Positions 61,901-64,000 of a stretch of DNA of 64,000 nt are shown in pieces. The DNA comes from G11 sp947167445 (GTDB taxonomy: Bacteria > Bacillota > Clostridia > Lachnospirales > Lachnospiraceae): contig CAMVID010000007.1 in the NCBI GenBank assembly GCA_947167445.1, positions 50,806 through 114,805 on the forward strand, in the 5' to 3' direction. Each line of letters starts with the position of its first letter. Position 1 is the stretch's first letter. The notes under the pieces are model-generated. The model searched no databases. It saw only the letters and a program-made list of their open reading frames with translations, and was not told where the DNA came from. A program made the translations under genes and the position numbers.

Positions 61901-62005
61901 TTTGCCAAGCCTTTCTTCCACCATTTCCTTTGCAATATTCAGTTTTTTCTCTTCGTCTTCCCGGGTTGTTCCGTAGAAAGTTCCGGTTAACATTTGTTGG
62001 TTCAT
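58979..62005 (-). CDS. HelD-like helicase fused to a C-terminal GH31 N-domain-like module
   Basis: A 1008-aa frame. Residues 1-700 are a HelD-type UvrD-like NTPase that strips RNA polymerase from DNA: N-terminal coiled coil (about 15-85), Walker A GSAGSGKTTVAMHR (223-236), VIDEAQDFG (472-480), YSKGLEFDGV (644-653) and YVAATRA (674-680). About 100 linker residues (Lys/Pro-rich) follow. Residues about 811-1008 resemble the N-terminal beta-sandwich of family GH31 glycosidases: ETVRVLFSKQ, IRMAKLTVRVNKRTGAVSF and GVTFLSEK, and a later SKGYQILVPAG. The catalytic GH31 barrel is absent. HelD proteins are normally about 700-780 aa. Confidence 0.82.
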   Translation of the reverse strand: MNQQMLTGTFYGTTREDEEKKLNIAKEMVEERLGKIRQSASDLQEELKSLREVYDVEDKEGLAQWFNTDARFNEVRNDLKRAERAGKKPFFGRIDIDDLEHGKRESLYIGKSVIARNPAEPYVIDWRAPISSVYYDHSLGRCNYEVPKEGIYDVDLKRKRTYEIEDGEIKDFYDSDVVANDELLTKYLSKSKRNVLSEIIATIQQEQNEIIRKNPRHNVLVQGSAGSGKTTVAMHRISYILYNYDTEFKPDGFYIVGSNKVLLNYITGVLPDLDVYGVRQMTMEELFVRLLYEDWDKNTMEIKTLSKGDKGAGIKGSEAWFKSLMRFCNALEKRMIPREDIILEESGRQIMSKSDIEAAIKSCGSKSLADKVEKLDDILLSKLETEMYGRYHTYSPEVQKKLIRKYKKWFTKFFYKGSVFELYEEFIANERMVNPLITYETNRPDLYDLASLAYIYKRIKETEVIQEASHVVIDEAQDFGISVYHALKYCMSKCTFTIMGDVSQNIRFESGLADWEGLKKLMLPNKFDYFGLLRKSYRNTVEISEFATDILRHGTFPIYPVEPIIRHGDKVECEKCSSVDELNKKVLERAKKMKAEGNETIAVICKDTEEADKVYKALSKTEEIKLFTDDAEFASGIYVIPIEYSKGLEFDGVIIYDASKEAYPKEDGYAKLLYVAATRALHDLGVFYLNELTGLVADPIPEDRKNITFVEDDFHVKPVVFKKEFKSHAQIAKEQALEGDKERKLRDAYGPKKIGATAIKTPATSPLLKVKKPISKPDLKEEATKKEVSEFGTMPESTSLKPIGHGKIDTSVKWINADRRKVDITTTYGVLTIAPISDETVRVLFSKQAGDIYSPLPEGVQIKPTKWNCVENREEVTIRMAKLTVRVNKRTGAVSFDTVNGVTFLSEKTDTTRQCHTGADIWWEYFDWSKKESLKAAGPGGTWEDLTLTSKYVSNVKSEASTLIMSSKGYQILVPAGIKVLSCTIPAYGPYLSFIETKCIDYCVRTAR

Positions 62006-62060
62006 CTTGCTCTCCTTTTTGAACTGTTCCTAAATATTATCAAAGATTTGCAAAAAGGTA

Positions 62061-62089
62061 TAGACTTGTTTTTCAAGATGTGCTAGCAT
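62061..62089 (+). promoter_or_regulatory. possible plus-strand promoter
   Basis: TAGACT (62061-62066), 17-bp spacer, extended -10 TGcTAGCAT (62081-62089), only about 10 bases before the plus-strand terminator below. Confidence 0.4.
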
Positions 62090-62104
62090 GGATACTGAAG
62101 TGTG

Positions 62105-62132
62105 ACCTGTCGAATCGGCAGGTTATTTTTTT
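62105..62132 (+). terminator. plus-strand terminator without an ORF
   Basis: 8-bp stem ACCTGTCG / CGGCAGGT (one G-U pair, 3-base loop) followed by seven Ts, on the strand opposite to all nearby genes. Confidence 0.6.
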
Positions 62133-62134
62133 GC

Positions 62135-62164
62135 AAAAAATTAAGGCAGGTCAATTGACCTGCC
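62135..62164 (-). terminator. terminator of dnaJ
   Basis: Perfect 20-base palindrome GGCAGGTCAATTGACCTGCC followed by TTAATTTTTT on the minus strand, 16 bases after the dnaJ stop. Confidence 0.88.
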
Positions 62165-62179
62165 CTCTTTTCTATGGAA

Positions 62180-63349
62180 TTACTTCCAGAATTTCTTTTT
62201 CTTGTCTTTTGCGTCCTTGGACTCATCCTTTGATGCGGCGGAAACTCTTGCCGCCTCATTTAAGGTATCGCCGCTTTGCTCATCGAACTGCTTAAGGAGC
62301 TCCTTAGCCTCATGAGAAAGCTTGTCGGGAACCTGAACCACAAGGGTTACGTAGTGGTCGCCTCGGATGTCCTTGTTACGAAGTGTGGGAACACCCTTGC
62401 CCTTAAGTCTGATTCTTGTATCGGTGGCTGTTCCGGGTTTAACCTCGTAAACTACCTTACCGTCAACAGTATCGATTATGATGTCGCCGCCCAATGCTGC
62501 CACAGCAAATGACATGGGAACGGTTGAGTAAATATCGTAGTCCTGTCTCTGGAAAATGGGATGTCTTGCAACAATAACCTCCACAAGCACATCGCCTCTG
62601 GGGCCGCCGTTAAGGCCGGGCTCGCCAAGGCCTGTCATACGCTTGCACTGACCATTGTCGATACCTGCGGGAATGTCCACAGCATATTTCTTACGCATGG
62701 GAACATATCCGGTTCCGTGACAGTCTGCACATTTCTCCTTAATGACTTTACCTGTTCCGTTACAGTCGGGACATGTCTGAACGTTTCTGACTGTACCGAA
62801 GAAGGACTGCTGGGTGAATACAACCTGACCTTTACCGCCACACTTGGAACATGTTACTGCGCTGGTTCCGGGTTTTGCGCCGGTGCCTTTACAGGTCTTA
62901 CACTCTTCCTTAACGTTTAACTCTATCTCTTTCTCACAGCCAAAAACCGCTTCCTCGAAGCTTATGCGTATGCTTGTACGGAGGTTGGCACCCTTCTGGG
63001 GACCGTTACCTCTTCCTCTGCTTCTTCCGCCTCCGAAGAAATCTCCGAAAATGTCACCGAAGATGTCGCTGAAGTCCATTCCGGAGAAGTCAAATCCGCC
63101 GGCACCGCCTGCTCCGCCTTCGAACGCAGCATGTCCAAACTGGTCATACTGTCTTCTCTTCTCAGGATCGGAAAGCACTGCATATGCTTCACTGGCTTCC
63201 TTAAACTTCTTCTCTGCTTCCGCATCACCGGGGTTCATATCCGGGTGATATTTCTTAGCAAGAACACGATATGCTTTTTTAATGGCCGCATCGTCTGCGT
63301 TTTTCTCTACGCCAAGGACCTCATAGTAGTCCCTTTTCTGTTCTGCCAT
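62180..63349 (-). CDS. dnaJ: chaperone DnaJ
   Basis: A 389-aa type A J-protein. The J domain has HPD at 35-37 (KKYHPDMNP), then a Gly/Phe-rich segment, the zinc domain with four CxxCxGxG repeats (CKTCKGTG, CSKCGGKG, CPDCNGTG, CADCHGTG), and the C-terminal substrate-binding domain. The C-terminus ends in an unusual Lys-rich tail (KDKKKKFWK). Stimulates DnaK ATPase. Follows dnaK by 76 bp in the same operon; a hairpin lies in the gap. Confidence 0.96.
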   Translation of the reverse strand: MAEQKRDYYEVLGVEKNADDAAIKKAYRVLAKKYHPDMNPGDAEAEKKFKEASEAYAVLSDPEKRRQYDQFGHAAFEGGAGGAGGFDFSGMDFSDIFGDIFGDFFGGGRSRGRGNGPQKGANLRTSIRISFEEAVFGCEKEIELNVKEECKTCKGTGAKPGTSAVTCSKCGGKGQVVFTQQSFFGTVRNVQTCPDCNGTGKVIKEKCADCHGTGYVPMRKKYAVDIPAGIDNGQCKRMTGLGEPGLNGGPRGDVLVEVIVARHPIFQRQDYDIYSTVPMSFAVAALGGDIIIDTVDGKVVYEVKPGTATDTRIRLKGKGVPTLRNKDIRGDHYVTLVVQVPDKLSHEAKELLKQFDEQSGDTLNEAARVSAASKDESKDAKDKKKKFWK

Positions 63350-63373
63350 ACGTTACTCCTCTTTAAACGTGAA

Positions 63374-63399
63374 GCTAAGGCCCCCAAAAGGACCTTAGC
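63374..63399 (-). promoter_or_regulatory. hairpin between dnaK and dnaJ
   Basis: GCTAAGG / CCTTAGC with inner G/C pairs in minus-strand RNA, not followed by a T-run. Likely an mRNA-processing or read-through-lowering element that sets the dnaK/dnaJ ratio rather than a full terminator. Confidence 0.5.
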
Positions 63400-63425
63400 C
63401 TACGGATTTATTTTAATCTAAAGCT

Positions 63426-64000
63426 TTAGACTTCTCTGAAGTCTCCGTCGATAACATCATCATTGTTATCGTTTGAAGCACCTGCGTCAGCGCCTGCAGC
63501 GCCACCCATGTTCATGTCAGGACCTGCCTGAGCGCCGCCTGCCTGCTGCTGCATGTTCTCATACATCTTTGTGAATAAGGACTGAGCAGAGTTTGTAAGT
63601 TTCTCCTTGGCAGCCTTTAACTCATCGATATCAGAATCTGACATCTCCTGATCTTTGGTTCTCTCAAGGATAGCCTTAACTGCATCGAGGTCAGCCTGAA
63701 CGCCTGCCTTCTCATCTGCAGAAATCTTATCACCAACTTCGTTAAGAGCCTTCTCGGTCTGGAATACGAAGGAGTCAGCATCGTTTCTTGTGTCGATTGC
63801 TTCCTTACGCTTCTTATCCTGAGCCTCATACTCCTGAGCTTCCTTAACAGCCTTATCGATTTCATCATCAGACATGGATGAACCTGCTGTGATTGTGATG
63901 TGCTGTTCCTTACCTGTTCCAAGATCCTTAGCGGATACGTTAACAATACCGTTTGCATCGATATCGAATGTAACCTCGATCTGAGGAACACCTCTCATTG
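63426..64000 (-). CDS. dnaK: chaperone DnaK, C-terminal part only
   Basis: The visible 191 codons are the C-terminal end of DnaK. They start in the substrate-binding domain (RGVPQIEVTFDIDANGIVNVSA), cover the helical lid and end in a Gly/Met/Asn-rich tail with NDDVIDGDFREV, near the canonical end. The nucleotide-binding domain lies outside the window. The frame is open to the right edge with no start; the Met in the first visible codons is internal. Followed by dnaJ. Confidence 0.96.
   Translation of the reverse strand, partial: MRGVPQIEVTFDIDANGIVNVSAKDLGTGKEQHITITAGSSMSDDEIDKAVKEAQEYEAQDKKRKEAIDTRNDADSFVFQTEKALNEVGDKISADEKAGVQADLDAVKAILERTKDQEMSDSDIDELKAAKEKLTNSAQSLFTKMYENMQQQAGGAQAGPDMNMGGAAGADAGASNDNNDDVIDGDFREV

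Noticed and set aside
63350..63425. CIRCE element for dnaJ
   Set aside because: The gap contains a different hairpin; CIRCE would be expected upstream of hrcA or grpE, outside the window.

Overview
The window looks like a chromosomal segment of a flagellated, Gram-positive Clostridium-class bacterium, most likely family Lachnospiraceae. The evidence is the protein families and gene order, not a database search. Order typical of this group or of Firmicutes includes mreB/mbl-flhO-flhP, cdaA-cdaR, comFC-yvyF, ireB-ruvX-DUF1292, a PucR-type regulator beside ftsEX, a type III glutamine synthetase, and an HPr-like protein without the active-site histidine. Nearly all genes lie on the minus strand. 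Only four protein genes (a DUF212 membrane protein, an ECF sigma/anti-sigma pair, the HPr-like gene) and one possible small ORF are on the plus strand.

Layout. 1-5.3 kb: nucleotide-sugar genes (gmd, cut by the window edge; rfbD), a DUF212 membrane protein, a DUF3048 lipoprotein, leuA and HPr. 5.4-12.5 kb: c-di-AMP synthesis (cdaA-cdaR), two uncharacterised membrane proteins, yvyF, comFC and recD2. 12.6-15.6 kb: flagellar rod genes behind mreB. 15.8-20.7 kb: uvrBA with a LexA-type box. 20.7-25 kb: two divergent ECF sigma/anti-sigma modules. 25-27.6 kb: an MntP-ZIP fusion transporter and an aminotransferase translationally coupled to a higBA toxin-antitoxin pair. 27.6-36.3 kb: the accessory region, holding higBA, a small ORF, a HAD phosphatase, a DUF6273 membrane protein, lipoproteins, an M50-like peptidase, a kinase, a GNAT, a frameshifted zinc-ribbon gene, an SGNH-CAT fusion and a 400-bp island of nested repeats. 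36.3-41.6 kb: ctp, an M23 hydrolase activator, ftsX, ftsE and a PucR-type regulator, a cell-division and wall-remodelling block. 41.8-53 kb: yjfB, cvfB, acyl-ACP thioesterase, tRNA-Gln, glnN, and a housekeeping run (U32, trmR, short mltG, ylbF, rnj, DUF1292, ruvX, ireB, mtaB). 53-64 kb: thiI-iscS-rsmE-prmA, an NhaC antiporter, a HelD helicase with an extra C-terminal sugar-enzyme-like domain, dnaJ, and the 3' end of dnaK.

The most unusual items are three two-domain fusions in intact frames: HelD plus a GH31 N-terminal-like domain, MntP plus ZIP, and SGNH hydrolase plus a chloramphenicol-acetyltransferase-like domain. Next are a near-identical promoter core shared by uvrBA and higBA, each beside a LexA-like box; a higB promoter that predicts a leaderless toxin mRNA; and the repeat island at 35.9-36.3 kb. 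Starts were re-chosen for many genes from Shine-Dalgarno (SD) positions. All functional calls come from reading motifs by eye.
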